From Nocardia sp. NBC_00416 (GTDB lineage: Bacteria; Actinomycetota; Actinomycetes; Mycobacteriales; Mycobacteriaceae): 64,000 nucleotides of DNA. The position numbers and the translations under genes were made by a program. Numbering within the stretch: position 1 is the first letter of the stretch; the number at the start of each line of letters is the position of its first letter. The notes under the pieces were generated by a model. The model saw only the letters and a list, made by a program, of their open reading frames with translations, did not search any database and was not told the origin of the DNA. The stretch covers positions 3,040,501 to 3,104,500 of the forward strand of contig NZ_CP107932.1 in NCBI RefSeq assembly GCF_036032445.1, given 5' to 3'. Shown here piece after piece: positions 29,130 to 38,386 of the stretch.

Positions 29130-30805
29130 AGCACCCTCCTCGCCCGGGCGTCACCGGGTACGGCAGTTTCGGCGACCCCGCCCGGGGCGTCGGCGGTCGA
29201 TGCCGGCGCCGCGTGGATCATCTGCCCGTTCCCGGCATAGACACCGACCTGCGCCGGACCCCGCGGCCCGAAATCGCTGAACACCAGGTCCCCGGGCCGT
29301 ATTCGGGCGATCGGCACTTCGGTGCCGGCCTCCCACTGCTGTTCGGCCGTGCGCGGCAGCGAGACCGTGCCGGAGGAGGCGGCGAAGATCGCCGCGGAGG
29401 TCAGGCCCGGACCGTCGAGCCCACCGCCGCTGGGCCCCTGCGGACCGCCGCCGCCCCAGACATACGGGGTGCCGAGCCATTCGTGCGCGGCCTGTACGAC
29501 CTGGTCACCTGCCGAACCGTCCTCGCCCGGGGTGAACCGCCCGGCCGCGCCGGGGTCACGGTATTCAGCTTCCATGGCCAGGATGTTCGTGACGTAGGGC
29601 TGGGTTTCGGAGTAGTGCGCGGCAACCTGGTTGGGCATCCCGCCGGACGCCAGCACCGCGCCTTCACCCGCGTTGTAGGCCGCCAGGGTCAGTGCCGCCA
29701 CATCGCCGCTCACCCGGCCCTCGGCGATCCACCCATTGATCTTGTGCGCGATCGCGCACATGTACCGGCCCTGCCCCACGATGGCGTCACCGTCGTCCCA
29801 GACGCTGGCCGTCCCGTTGCCGTCGGCATCGATGACGTAGGGCTGACCGTCATCGGGGTTGGTACTCGCGGCTGTCCCGGGCAGGAACTGCGCGAGACCC
29901 TGCGCGCCCGCGGGCGAGGTGAGCCCGCGCCGGAAACCGGACTCCTGGCGGCCCTGGGCGGCCAACAGCGACGGCGTGACCTCCGGGCACAGCGACCCCG
30001 CGCGGCGGTACCAGATCTCCAGTTCCGGCGGCACTTTCCCGTTCGCCAGCGCCCCGCCGGCGGTACCGAAACCGCGTACGCACTGCGGGTCGGTCGAATA
30101 GGCGCGGGCACCGCCCAGGTCGGGTGTGGGCGCACCGTCGAGCCACGGCATCGGGTCGATCTGGCGGCCGCCGGTGAACCGGCCGCCCGGCACGATCTCG
30201 AAATGCAGGTGCGGCCCGCTGGATTCCCCGGCCGAACCGACCGCGCCGATGTGCTGTCCGGCCCGCACGTTCTCACCGACTCGCACCAGCACGCCCCGAT
30301 CCCACATATGCCCGTACACCGCGGAGAACGCCCGGCCGTTGCCCGGGTCGACCGAATCGACGACGATCCAGTTGCCGAACCCGGATGCCGGACCGGCGGC
30401 CACCACCACGCCGTCGGCCACCGCGAAGATCGGGGTGCCGTCGGGAGCGGCCAGGTCGACACCCTTGTGGCCGCCGTCGCGCGAACCGAAGACATCGGAG
30501 ACCGAATAGGTTCCGGCGGCCATCGGCCAGATCCGGCCCAGCGGTCCGGCTCCGGCGGCGAGGGAGGGTGTCGCGGTCGCGGTGGGGTTGGCGGTGGCGG
30601 TTTCGGAGAGACCGGCCGGATCGTCGGCGGCACGCGGATCGCCCGGCGGATAGCCGCCCAACGGCGGTAGCGTCGACTGACCCGGATCGAGTACCGAACC
30701 ACCCTCACAGGGGTCGTCCACCGCCGGCATCACGATGACCAGCACCACCGTCATCAGGCCGAGTACCAGGCCGAGGGCCGTCCACAGCACAGATTTCGCG
30801 TTCAC
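29126..30805 (-). CDS. Three-domain wall hydrolase: M23 peptidase, SLT, degenerate NlpC/P60
   Basis: 559 residues: a membrane anchor at 7-28, a Pro/Thr linker, then three wall-active domains. M23 (~100-215) keeps its zinc ligands: HKGVD (His113, Asp117) and HLHFE (His199, His201). The SLT domain (~270-420) keeps the catalytic Glu288 in GRQESGF with SPAGAQGLAQFLPG. The C-terminal NlpC/P60-like domain (~436-540) has lost catalytic residues: the usual DCSG reads DGPG (Gly465) and the usual H before VG(I/V)Y is Gln519. T4SS normally carry such hydrolases to open the wall for the channel. Sixteen bases after the HTH gene. Confidence 0.88.
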   Translation of the reverse strand: MNAKSVLWTALGLVLGLMTVVLVIVMPAVDDPCEGGSVLDPGQSTLPPLGGYPPGDPRAADDPAGLSETATANPTATATPSLAAGAGPLGRIWPMAAGTYSVSDVFGSRDGGHKGVDLAAPDGTPIFAVADGVVVAAGPASGFGNWIVVDSVDPGNGRAFSAVYGHMWDRGVLVRVGENVRAGQHIGAVGSAGESSGPHLHFEIVPGGRFTGGRQIDPMPWLDGAPTPDLGGARAYSTDPQCVRGFGTAGGALANGKVPPELEIWYRRAGSLCPEVTPSLLAAQGRQESGFRRGLTSPAGAQGLAQFLPGTAASTNPDDGQPYVIDADGNGTASVWDDGDAIVGQGRYMCAIAHKINGWIAEGRVSGDVAALTLAAYNAGEGAVLASGGMPNQVAAHYSETQPYVTNILAMEAEYRDPGAAGRFTPGEDGSAGDQVVQAAHEWLGTPYVWGGGGPQGPSGGGLDGPGLTSAAIFAASSGTVSLPRTAEQQWEAGTEVPIARIRPGDLVFSDFGPRGPAQVGVYAGNGQMIHAAPASTADAPGGVAETAVPGDARARRVL

Positions 30806-30821
30806 CGCGCTCCTGCGGGGT

Positions 30822-31130
30822 TCACGTGTCGCGCCGCGTTTCGTTGAGGGTGTCGGCCAGGGCGCGGTTCACCTCCGCGGCGGCCGCCAGTTGCTGCTGC
30901 AGCAGTGCGACCTTGCGCCGCAGCGCGATCGCGTCCATTCGCTCCAGGCTCGGTCCCTCGGCGGCCCGCACCCAGTTGCGCACCGAATTGGTGTGCACAC
31001 CGATTTGTTCGGCGACCAGCCGGCATGCCTCCGATTCGCTGCGCAGTTTGCCGGTGAGCGCGATGACCTGCTGCACCGCGGCGGCCCGGACCTCCGGTGA
31101 GACCCGGCGATAGGACCGATGCGGCATCAT
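30822..31130 (-). CDS. IS3 OrfA-like helix-turn-helix protein inside the secretion operon
   Basis: 102 residues resembling the N-terminal OrfA of IS3-group transposases: a basic start (HRSYRRVSPEVRAAAV), an HTH with CRLVAEQIGVHTNSVRNWVR, then a leucine-zipper-like helix (LRRKVALLQQQLAAAAEVNRALADTLNE). No OrfB, no terminal inverted repeats and no frameshift site are present, and its ATG overlaps the VirB4 stop by four bases while the next gene begins 16 bases on. It therefore looks domesticated: a DNA-binding regulator or structural coiled coil for this operon rather than a live element. Confidence 0.75.
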   Translation of the reverse strand: MMPHRSYRRVSPEVRAAAVQQVIALTGKLRSESEACRLVAEQIGVHTNSVRNWVRAAEGPSLERMDAIALRRKVALLQQQLAAAAEVNRALADTLNETRRDT

Positions 31131-33175
31131 GAATTGCTCCCGCCCGCCGGGTGTGAGCTGTCCGGCGCCGCGGCCGATTCACCGCCGAACCGGCCCGGAT
31201 AGGAGGTGAAATCCTCGAAACGCTGATTGGTGTCGTGGATACCGCTGATCTTCTCGGCGGGCGTGAACTCCATATGGAACGGGATACCGGGCCGCCGGTC
31301 CTCACCGATCTTCAGCAGGAACTTGCCGGTGCCCGGCGGGGAAGGCCGCACCTGCCCCGGCTTGAGCGCCTCGCCCGTCAATGCCTGCGGAGCGGACCAG
31401 CTGGTCACCATCTCTTCTTCGGCCGCGGTGAACGGTATGGTGCTGTCCAGTCTCTTGATCTCCTCCGCGGGCAACGCGCCGAAGATCTTGGCGCGGGCCC
31501 GCTCCAGGAAACCGAGCGCCTTGGCGATCGCCGCTTCCGAACCCAGCGATTGCAGGTCCTTGATCGTATGGCTGATCATGATCAACGCAGTGGCGATACC
31601 GCGCTGCAACCGGGTCAGCTCGTCGACCCGGTCGACCATGAAATCGCCGAGCCCGAGCACCTGCCACAACTCGTCCATCACGACCTGGAAGTACCGCTGC
31701 GGAGCCATTCCCGCGTCGGTCAGGGTGTGCGCCGCCTCCACAGCCGCGAAACCGTCGGCCCAGCAGGCCAGCATGACGGCGGCCTTGAGCTTCTTGTCGC
31801 CCTGGGGAATATGGGAGACATCGATGCATACGGCGACCGCGTCGGTATCGATCGGCACCGAGGTATGACCGTTGAACACCGCGCCGAACGGACCTTGGGT
31901 GAGGGCCCGCAGCGAACGCCGCAGACCGCGGATCGCCTCCTGGTATTCGATCTGGTTGTCGGCGCCGGCGTCGAGTGCCATCTCCTCGCCCCCGGCGACG
32001 ATGACCTCCAGCAGGTTCTCCATGATCGGCGGCCGGTCCGGTGTGTAGCCGCTACCCGGCCGGTACAGGATCCGCAGGGCCGTGGAGATCAGCGTCTCCT
32101 CGTAATCGCGTACCCGAGCCCCGCGCACCAGCTCCACCAGACCCGCGATCAGCGTGACCTGCCGGGCCCGCAGATCCTGCAGCACCTGTCGCTGCAGGTC
32201 GGGCTGATCGTCCAGGCGCGGCACGATATCGCCGAGGACACCACCGGCCAACGGGTTGAGTTTGCCGTGGCCGTAGCCGAGATCGATCACCTGGCCGCCG
32301 ACGAGTTCCACCAGGCGGCGGTAATCGGGTTTCACATCGGCAAGGATCAGCGGGGTGATGTTCTGCGCGACCCCGCCGAGCACGATCCGCCGCACCAGCG
32401 ACGATTTACCGAAACCGTTGAGGCCCAGTACGAACAAGCTGGGCGCGGTGATGAAACTACCGCGCATGAACCAGTTCATCGGGTCGAAGCACACCGGAGC
32501 TCCGGTGTGCAGATGCGAGCCCAGCGGGGTCCCGATCAGCGGGGCGCCCGCACCCACCGACCACGGCCACAGGCCCGCGACCTGGGCGGTGGTGGCCCGG
32601 TACTCGACCGGCCGGCCGACCACGTTCATCCGGCCGCCGCCCGCGCCGGCGAAGCCGCGGTCGGTCAGCTGGGCGGTCTGCCGGTCGAATCCGTCCTGAT
32701 AGTCCAGTTCGGCGCGCGCGGCGTAGTTTCGGCGGCGGATATCGTCGGTGCGGATCCGGAAGGTCGCCCACGCGGCCCGCAGCCCGGCGCCCTCGCGGCT
32801 GGTCTCCTCCAGGCGGGAGCGGGTGGCCGCGTCCAGCAGCGCCGGACCCTGCTGGCGGCGCTTTTCGGCCCGCACCCGCGCCCGGCGGGCCGCTTTATCG
32901 AATTCGGGTGTCCCCATGGCCCGGTCGGCGGTCGTATCGACCCGGGCCCGGCGGGCCCGCTCCCGGTTCCCGGGATCACCGTCGCGCGCGGTACGGGTCC
33001 GGCGGTCGGCCCGCGAGCGGTCGGGATCGCGCCGGTCGGCGGCACCGGATGCGCGGTGCCCGTCCCGGTCGCTCCGGGCGCGCCGATCGTCGTCCCTGGG
33101 GGAACGCACCCGATCGCCGGTGACGGCTCTGGATCGGTCGCGTTCCCGTACGGGTGGCTCGTGCTCGCGTGCCAT
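31127..33175 (-). CDS. VirB4/TraC-like secretion ATPase
   Basis: 682 residues. The first ~85 are an unusual Arg/Asp-rich tail, followed by a basic coiled stretch. The ATPase core has Walker A GLNGFGKSSL (251-260), Walker B QVVMDELWQVLGLGDF and a downstream RLQRGIATALIMISHT sensor region; ALPAEEIKRLDSTIPFTAAEEEM follows, as in actinobacterial VirB4 homologues. No membrane helix is seen. VirB4 ATPases energise T4SS assembly and transport. Seven bases separate it from the SCO6880 gene, and the HTH gene overlaps its stop. Confidence 0.87.
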   Translation of the reverse strand: MAREHEPPVRERDRSRAVTGDRVRSPRDDDRRARSDRDGHRASGAADRRDPDRSRADRRTRTARDGDPGNRERARRARVDTTADRAMGTPEFDKAARRARVRAEKRRQQGPALLDAATRSRLEETSREGAGLRAAWATFRIRTDDIRRRNYAARAELDYQDGFDRQTAQLTDRGFAGAGGGRMNVVGRPVEYRATTAQVAGLWPWSVGAGAPLIGTPLGSHLHTGAPVCFDPMNWFMRGSFITAPSLFVLGLNGFGKSSLVRRIVLGGVAQNITPLILADVKPDYRRLVELVGGQVIDLGYGHGKLNPLAGGVLGDIVPRLDDQPDLQRQVLQDLRARQVTLIAGLVELVRGARVRDYEETLISTALRILYRPGSGYTPDRPPIMENLLEVIVAGGEEMALDAGADNQIEYQEAIRGLRRSLRALTQGPFGAVFNGHTSVPIDTDAVAVCIDVSHIPQGDKKLKAAVMLACWADGFAAVEAAHTLTDAGMAPQRYFQVVMDELWQVLGLGDFMVDRVDELTRLQRGIATALIMISHTIKDLQSLGSEAAIAKALGFLERARAKIFGALPAEEIKRLDSTIPFTAAEEEMVTSWSAPQALTGEALKPGQVRPSPPGTGKFLLKIGEDRRPGIPFHMEFTPAEKISGIHDTNQRFEDFTSYPGRFGGESAAAPDSSHPAGGSNS

Positions 33176-33182
33176 CAGTCGT

Positions 33183-34673
33183 TCACCCCGCCAATGCTTT
33201 AGGAATGGTCGCGTGCTCGGGCAGGATCACCCCGCAGCCGAGCGATGCCGCGAAGGCCGCCGCCTGGTAGCGATAGCAGCGGCGGATCTTGAGCCGGGCC
33301 TGTGTGGACAGGTCGCGGGTAATGGCCTCGATACGCGGCAGGTCGCCGCGGCTCGGTTCGGTGATGGTGACCAGCGCGCCGAACCGGGTGACACCGTGAC
33401 CGCGCGCCTGCTCTTCGCGGGCCTGCTGGGTCGCGCCGACCCGCAGTGTCGCCGACGCCGACACCACACCTCGCTCGCTCTGCTGCGCGACCAGCGCGTT
33501 CTTGAAATCGTCGTCGACGATCTCGGCCGCGTCGGCCGCCGAATGCGGCCGGTACACGATGGCGATCCGTTTACGCGGAACTTCGGGATTCGGCGCCAGC
33601 AGTCGCTGCAGCACCCGCTCGTCCACCGCGCCCTCGGGGGCGGTGTCCATCTCCCAGGTGACCGACCGGCCGCCGTCGTGGATCAGATGGTCCCATTTCT
33701 CGTCGTGCGAGACCGGGCCGGCGTCGGCCCAATCCAGTCCGTGCCCTTCCGGTTCGCCCGCGGCGACCTCGAGATCGGCCTGCGACGCCGGATCGTAGCT
33801 GCGGCGGATGAACGAGATCACCTCCTCCGCCGACATCGGCTGGGCCCGCACCCCGGCTTCGGCGAGGGCGGCGCAGATCCCGGGCAGCCGGCGGCCGATC
33901 TCGACCGCCTCCTCGGCCGGGTTCTTCCGACGTTCGGCGGTGGTGGCCTTGAAGGTGATCGAGACACGGGGCAGCAATTGCACCCGCTCCTGCGGCAATT
34001 CGGTGGCCAGCTCGTACATCACCTGTTGCGCCAGATCCGGCGCCTCGGGCCGGGTGATCGTGGACACCTCGGTGAGCAACCGGTTCCCGGTTTCCGGGAC
34101 GGTGTCGATCACGGGGACCACGGCGACGATATCGCTGGTCTGACCGACCGAGGCCAGGAAGGTGCCCCATGCCGACACCCAGCGATCGATCACCGGCTGG
34201 TCCACCGCCTCGTGACCCTGCGGCCAGGCCCGCAGCACAACCGTGTACTGCGCGAATTGCGGCAGGTGGATCATCCCGAAGCTGTAACCGCCGGCGTCGA
34301 TGCCCTCGTACAACTTGGAGGGCGCCAGCAATCCCGGCAGCCGGGTGAAGCCACCCGGTACCCGGGAGAACCGGCCACCGCGGTACACGTGCTCACCGCG
34401 GTTCCGTGAACGCATCCAGTGGAACATCATCAATCCCGTCTCGTAGCCGGAGCGTCCCCCACGCCGCATGACGAGGGGCGCCATGATCACCACACCGAAC
34501 CCGCCCACGATCGCGCCCCACTGGAAACCGCCGACCATGGCGGTGAACAGCGCGGTGATCACCACGACGAACCCGAGCACTGTTTCTTCCCAGCGCAAAC
34601 CGAACAGACCGGCACTGCGCGGTTTCTGCCACAGCCCGTAGGAACGGCGTTCGTAGGTTTCGGTGCTCGTCAT
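33183..34673 (-). CDS. SCO6880-family secretion protein
   Basis: 496 residues. Two membrane helices at about 29-49 and 51-69 (PrgI/VirB3-like hairpin) precede a large soluble domain containing FSRVPGGFTRLPGLLAPSKL and SITFKATTAERRKNPAEEA, as in the SCO6880 family always found beside actinobacterial VirB4 genes. No P-loop. In other T4SS the VirB3 hairpin is sometimes fused to VirB4; here it may be a split VirB3-VirB4-N unit working with the ATPase encoded next door. Start overlaps by four bases into the VirB6-like stop region. Confidence 0.82.
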   Translation of the reverse strand: MTSTETYERRSYGLWQKPRSAGLFGLRWEETVLGFVVVITALFTAMVGGFQWGAIVGGFGVVIMAPLVMRRGGRSGYETGLMMFHWMRSRNRGEHVYRGGRFSRVPGGFTRLPGLLAPSKLYEGIDAGGYSFGMIHLPQFAQYTVVLRAWPQGHEAVDQPVIDRWVSAWGTFLASVGQTSDIVAVVPVIDTVPETGNRLLTEVSTITRPEAPDLAQQVMYELATELPQERVQLLPRVSITFKATTAERRKNPAEEAVEIGRRLPGICAALAEAGVRAQPMSAEEVISFIRRSYDPASQADLEVAAGEPEGHGLDWADAGPVSHDEKWDHLIHDGGRSVTWEMDTAPEGAVDERVLQRLLAPNPEVPRKRIAIVYRPHSAADAAEIVDDDFKNALVAQQSERGVVSASATLRVGATQQAREEQARGHGVTRFGALVTITEPSRGDLPRIEAITRDLSTQARLKIRRCYRYQAAAFAASLGCGVILPEHATIPKALAG

Positions 34674-36238
34674 CGCGGGATGGTGCTCCTACCGAGGTCG
34701 GGGGAACGGTTGGTCCAGCGGTCGCCCGCGACATCACCCATGGCCTGGTCCGCGCGGGTCATCCCGCTGGACGCGGAGCGGGCGGCGCCGATCCTGTTGG
34801 CCACACGGGACGCACCGGACGGTACACCGCCCGCGGATCCACTCGAGCGCGGTCCCTGTCCTGCCGGGGACCCCCCGCCACCACCGCGCGGCGGGGGCAT
34901 CGGACGTGGGGCGCCGCCACCGCGGCCGCCACCGGGCGGCGGCGGGCCCGCGGCCCCGCCGACATAACCGGCCCGGCCGGGAGCTGCCGCGCCCTTCGCG
35001 CCTACCGCCTTGGTTCCCATCGCGCCCAGACCCGCTGCCGCGATGAGCGTTCCACCGGCCGCGGTCAGACCCGACCCGCCGCTGCCGACGATGGCGACCG
35101 CCGGGGTGACCAGGCGCATCAACGCCGGCAGTACGAAGGCGACGCTGCACAGCAGCACGATCGCGACCAGCATGCGCTGGGCTTCCTCGGCCTCGGGCAG
35201 CCCACCGGCCGGGGTCATCTCGTCGACGTGCCCGGCGGTGGTGAACGCGATCATGTACACGATGGCCGCCACCGGTTTCCACAGCATGAACGCAATGATC
35301 CAGCCGACCAGTTTCTGATACGACTGCTTGCCGGTGTTCATCCCGGACGCCGCGGCCGCCAGCGGCAGCACACCGGCCGCGATCACCAGCAATCCCTGCC
35401 GGACGATGGCGAGCACGATCTGGGCGAGCGCGCCGAGCAATCCGACGATCGCGATGATGAGCACCAGGCCCGGCGAGAACGCTTGCAACTTACTGGTCTT
35501 CACCATCAGCTCGGCCATGTTCCGCGCGTTGCCGTCGGTGGAGTCCTGGATTATCCATTCGGCGAACCGGTCGGACGCGACGGTCCCGGCGACGATGACC
35601 GCACCCAGCATCCACGAACTGAACACCACCCGCGAGAACATGCGGAACGATTCCGCCGCTTCGTTCATCGCGCCCCCGCGTCTGGCCTCGGCCAGCCGGA
35701 GCCCGGTGATGATGATCGAGGCCATGAGCAGCAGTATCTGCACCTGATAGGTGTAGTCGTTGATCTTGGTGAACAGGGCGCCGGAATCACTGGCCACCTC
35801 GTTGGGCACCTTCATCCAGAACGTCAGCGCCAAGATGATGGCTTCGCCCAGACCGTTCATCAGCGAATCGACAACCTTGCCGAAGGTCGAATCCCAGGCC
35901 TTGTCCTTGACCGCGTCGGCCGCCTCGCCCGGATGCGCGCCCGCGTTGCCCGCCTTGCACACCGCGGAGGCGGCATCACCGAGCGAAATCCCGGGGATGC
36001 CCAGATCGTCCAGGTTGTCGTGTATTTCGTTGCAGGTCTCGTCCCAGCCGTAGGTCTGGCCGTAGGCCACCGTGGGCGTCGCCATCATCACGGTGAAGAT
36101 CACCGCGAGGATGGTGACGAGACGTCTGGCCAGCGATACCCGGTGCGATATCGCGGGCACTCGGTCCCCGCTCTCGGGCCGGCTGTCTTCGCGCACTACC
36201 TGAGCTTCCACATTTCGTCCCAACATCGGAATCACCAT
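34670..36238 (-). CDS. VirB6/TrbL-like polytopic channel protein
   Basis: About 522 residues. A signal-like hydrophobic segment (LVTILAVIFTVMMATPTVAYG) is followed by a cysteine-containing exported stretch (DETCNEIHDNL), then seven or so membrane helices and a Gly/Pro/Ala-rich C-terminal tail of ~110 residues. Topology and position match TrbL/VirB6, the inner-membrane channel core of T4SS. I use the ATG giving MVIPMLGRN, since GAGGGG lies eight bases upstream; it overlaps the stop of the preceding gene by seven bases. Confidence 0.78.
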   Translation of the reverse strand: MVIPMLGRNVEAQVVREDSRPESGDRVPAISHRVSLARRLVTILAVIFTVMMATPTVAYGQTYGWDETCNEIHDNLDDLGIPGISLGDAASAVCKAGNAGAHPGEAADAVKDKAWDSTFGKVVDSLMNGLGEAIILALTFWMKVPNEVASDSGALFTKINDYTYQVQILLLMASIIITGLRLAEARRGGAMNEAAESFRMFSRVVFSSWMLGAVIVAGTVASDRFAEWIIQDSTDGNARNMAELMVKTSKLQAFSPGLVLIIAIVGLLGALAQIVLAIVRQGLLVIAAGVLPLAAAASGMNTGKQSYQKLVGWIIAFMLWKPVAAIVYMIAFTTAGHVDEMTPAGGLPEAEEAQRMLVAIVLLCSVAFVLPALMRLVTPAVAIVGSGGSGLTAAGGTLIAAAGLGAMGTKAVGAKGAAAPGRAGYVGGAAGPPPPGGGRGGGAPRPMPPPRGGGGGSPAGQGPRSSGSAGGVPSGASRVANRIGAARSASSGMTRADQAMGDVAGDRWTNRSPDLGRSTIPR

Positions 36239-37038
36239 CGAGTCCACCCCTCGAGCGATTCGACATACTCGGTCTGTGAGTTCGGCGAGGTGGTCGGCTT
36301 GAGCCGCCAATCACCCGCGTCCCACACCATGATCAGCCGCAATGTCACCCACACCGGCTTCCCGTCGAGCGCCGGAGCACGCAGCGCGAACCGCACGATC
36401 GCCATGTCGTCGGCGTAATCGTCGATCTTGAACGCATCGGACGCGACCAGGTACTTGGTCACCGATTCGGGCTGCTGTTCGGGCAGCCGATCGGCTTCCA
36501 GCGCCTGGTCGTAGGCCGCGATCTGCTGCGCCGAAACCCGCACCTGCCGTACATAGAGATCCCGGTCCGCCGGCCGGGCATTGAGCCGGTAGGTGATCTG
36601 AGCCGCGGCCAGCGCCGCGCCCTGTGGGGTATGCGAATACCCCACCGCCAAACCGTCCTCGATCCGGTGCGGACCGTCGGAGCTCGAGAACGGCACCGAC
36701 GCGCCGAACACCCGCTGCCAGCCGCGGGGTTCGGTAGTCCCCATCGGAGCGGCGGTCAGCCAGTCCGGGTCGGTCGATTTGCGCTGCGGTGACGGGTCCT
36801 GCACAAGGACCTGCCCCGCCGGATTGTTCGGGATATCGATACGCCGGTTGAACACATCCACCTCCGGATCGGCGAATCCCTCGCCGACTGCCGCCGCGGG
36901 CGCCGGACCGGATTCGGGCTCCTCGTCGCGTCCGGTCCACATGACCACGCCGATCACCACGATCAGCGCCAGTACCGCCGCGGATGCCACGACGCCGAAG
37001 GAGACGCGGTCACGCTGGTAGGTCTCCTTCCCGCTCAC
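36232..37038 (-). CDS. VirB8/TcpC-like membrane protein
   Basis: 268 residues. A short cytoplasmic N-tail, one membrane helix at about 13-34, and an extracytoplasmic domain with WLTAAPMGTTEPRGWQRVFG, GLAVGYSHTPQGAALAAAQI and VWVTLRLIMVWDAGDWRLK, ending at the membrane-distal side. This pattern (single anchor plus NTF2-like domain) is that of VirB8/TcpC scaffolds. GTG start overlaps the lipoprotein stop by four bases; upstream in-frame sequence is inside that gene. The next lipoprotein shares the FDHSPTGAGVAAVVHA motif and may be a paralogue. Confidence 0.72.
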   Translation of the reverse strand: MSGKETYQRDRVSFGVVASAAVLALIVVIGVVMWTGRDEEPESGPAPAAAVGEGFADPEVDVFNRRIDIPNNPAGQVLVQDPSPQRKSTDPDWLTAAPMGTTEPRGWQRVFGASVPFSSSDGPHRIEDGLAVGYSHTPQGAALAAAQITYRLNARPADRDLYVRQVRVSAQQIAAYDQALEADRLPEQQPESVTKYLVASDAFKIDDYADDMAIVRFALRAPALDGKPVWVTLRLIMVWDAGDWRLKPTTSPNSQTEYVESLEGWTRW

Positions 37039-37685
37039 TTCGGCGCCTCCACTTTCACTGTGCCACTCGGTAATTCGTTCACGGGGTCGATGGGTCGCGT
37101 GGTCGATTGCGGATCCGGCAGCCGTAACCTCCAATCCTGTGCGAACCACTCCACTGTCGTGTGGTTCACCGCCCTCGAGTTGTCCGAATACTCGGTGTAC
37201 ACATCCACCGCGGCACGCTGGTCGCCGTACTCGGTGATCCGGTACCCGAGCAGTCGCGGCGCGTACACCGGATCCGCAGGACCGCTGATGGACAGTTGCA
37301 CCCGGTTCACCGCCCATTCGTCCTTCGCCGCACCCGGAACCACTTCCCGGGCAACGATATTCGACCACTGACCGTCGTCGGCGATCGCCAGGCGCACGGC
37401 GTGCACCACGGCGGCGACCCCCGCACCGGTCGGCGAATGATCGAAACCCGTTGCCGCACCGTCGGTTTGCGAGGAAGGCCCTTGATCTGTCTGCGGCAAC
37501 GATACGCCTTGGAAAGGCACCCAGCGCACATTCGTCGGTGGCGCGGACAGATCGGGCGGCGCCGCGGCGTCACCGCCGCCACAGCCCACGACGCCGGTCA
37601 GCAGCGCCGCGGACACCAGTGAGGCAGCCCAGCGGGCATACAGCCGGCCGGTCCGGCGCACAGCCGGAAACACGGTCGAATTCAT
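37035..37685 (-). CDS. Secretion-locus lipoprotein with VirB8-like motif
   Basis: 216 residues. Signal peptide with lipobox VVGC (Cys35), then an NTF2-like domain including TGFDHSPTGAGVAAVVHAVR, which closely parallels GYSHTPQGAALAAAQ in the next gene, and HTTVEWFAQDWRLRLPD, parallel to its WDAGDWRLKP. So the two are probably paralogues, one lipid-anchored and one membrane-spanning. I chose the ATG giving MNSTVFPAVRR; GAGGAG lies upstream. Overlaps the VirB8-like gene by four bases. Confidence 0.7.
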   Translation of the reverse strand: MNSTVFPAVRRTGRLYARWAASLVSAALLTGVVGCGGGDAAAPPDLSAPPTNVRWVPFQGVSLPQTDQGPSSQTDGAATGFDHSPTGAGVAAVVHAVRLAIADDGQWSNIVAREVVPGAAKDEWAVNRVQLSISGPADPVYAPRLLGYRITEYGDQRAAVDVYTEYSDNSRAVNHTTVEWFAQDWRLRLPDPQSTTRPIDPVNELPSGTVKVEAPK

Positions 37686-37716
37686 GCGCAGGTCGTTCTC
37701 CTCGTTTCGCCGCGGC

Positions 37717-37986
37717 TCATCCGGGCAGGAACGCCAGGGCGATGCCGGAGGCACCGCTGGCCACGATCGCGCCGAGCAGACTCATGAGCACTCCGTGCGA
37801 GGCGTCGTTCATCGCCAGATCGCCCTTGAAGGTCAGCCACAGCTTCCCGGCCGAAACGATCATCCACGCCAGACAGCCCATGAGGACGAACCACAGCAGC
37901 CAGTTCAGCAACTGCATCAACGGTTCCAGAACCTCGGCCGGCATCTGCTTATAAGCCAGTACGCCGGCCGCCCCGACCAGATCCAT
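37717..37986 (-). CDS. Small two-helix membrane protein (pilin-like)
   Basis: 89 residues with hydrophobic helices near 27-48 and 65-87 and a short polar loop (KGDLAMNDASH). Size and topology match VirB2/TrbC-type pilin subunits, and the gene lies beside a similar 99-residue gene within the secretion operon. No cleavable signal peptide is obvious. Naming it a pilin is inference from layout, not homology. Confidence 0.6.
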   Translation of the reverse strand: MDLVGAAGVLAYKQMPAEVLEPLMQLLNWLLWFVLMGCLAWMIVSAGKLWLTFKGDLAMNDASHGVLMSLLGAIVASGASGIALAFLPG

Positions 37987-37993
37987 TACGACC

Positions 37994-38293
37994 TCACGTT
38001 CCGATGACGGCGTTCATGATGGTGCCCGCGCTGGTCGCGACCACGCCGCCGATCATCGCCCCGGCCACCATCTTCGGGGATTCCAGGCCACCGCCGGTCC
38101 ACTTCTCCCACGCGAACTTACCGCCCGCGTAGATGATGCCGCAGATACCGGACAGCAGCACGAACCAGGTGAGATACCTGACCAGCTGCAGGATCTTCTC
38201 CGACCCGGGCGGGGCCTCGGGAGTGGGGTTGCCCACCTGCGCCACAACAACGGTGTCGTAGACCTGGTGAACCGCGAGAAGTACGGTGCTCAT
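37994..38293 (-). CDS. Small two-helix membrane protein (pilin-like)
   Basis: 99 residues with helices near 38-57 and 74-96, a Pro-rich N-terminal stretch (VGNPTPEAPPGSEK), and the basic/aromatic loop GKFAWEKWTGGG. Layout resembles VirB2-type pilins and the neighbouring 89-residue protein. I use the ATG giving MSTVLLAVHQ, with GAAAGG seven bases upstream. Eight bases before the next gene, so probably co-translated. Confidence 0.6.
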   Translation of the reverse strand: MSTVLLAVHQVYDTVVVAQVGNPTPEAPPGSEKILQLVRYLTWFVLLSGICGIIYAGGKFAWEKWTGGGLESPKMVAGAMIGGVVATSAGTIMNAVIGT

Positions 38294-38386
38294 CGGGTGC
38301 CTTTCTCGATAGCTGAGGTGCAACATTCGGTCCGCGCGAGCGCGGGGAGCACTGAACGGTTTGTGTGCTCGACGGCGATCACGGCA

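Noticed and set aside
30822..31130. A live insertion sequence
   Set aside because: Only an OrfA-like HTH is present; there is no OrfB, no terminal inverted repeat and no target duplication, and it is tightly coupled to secretion genes.
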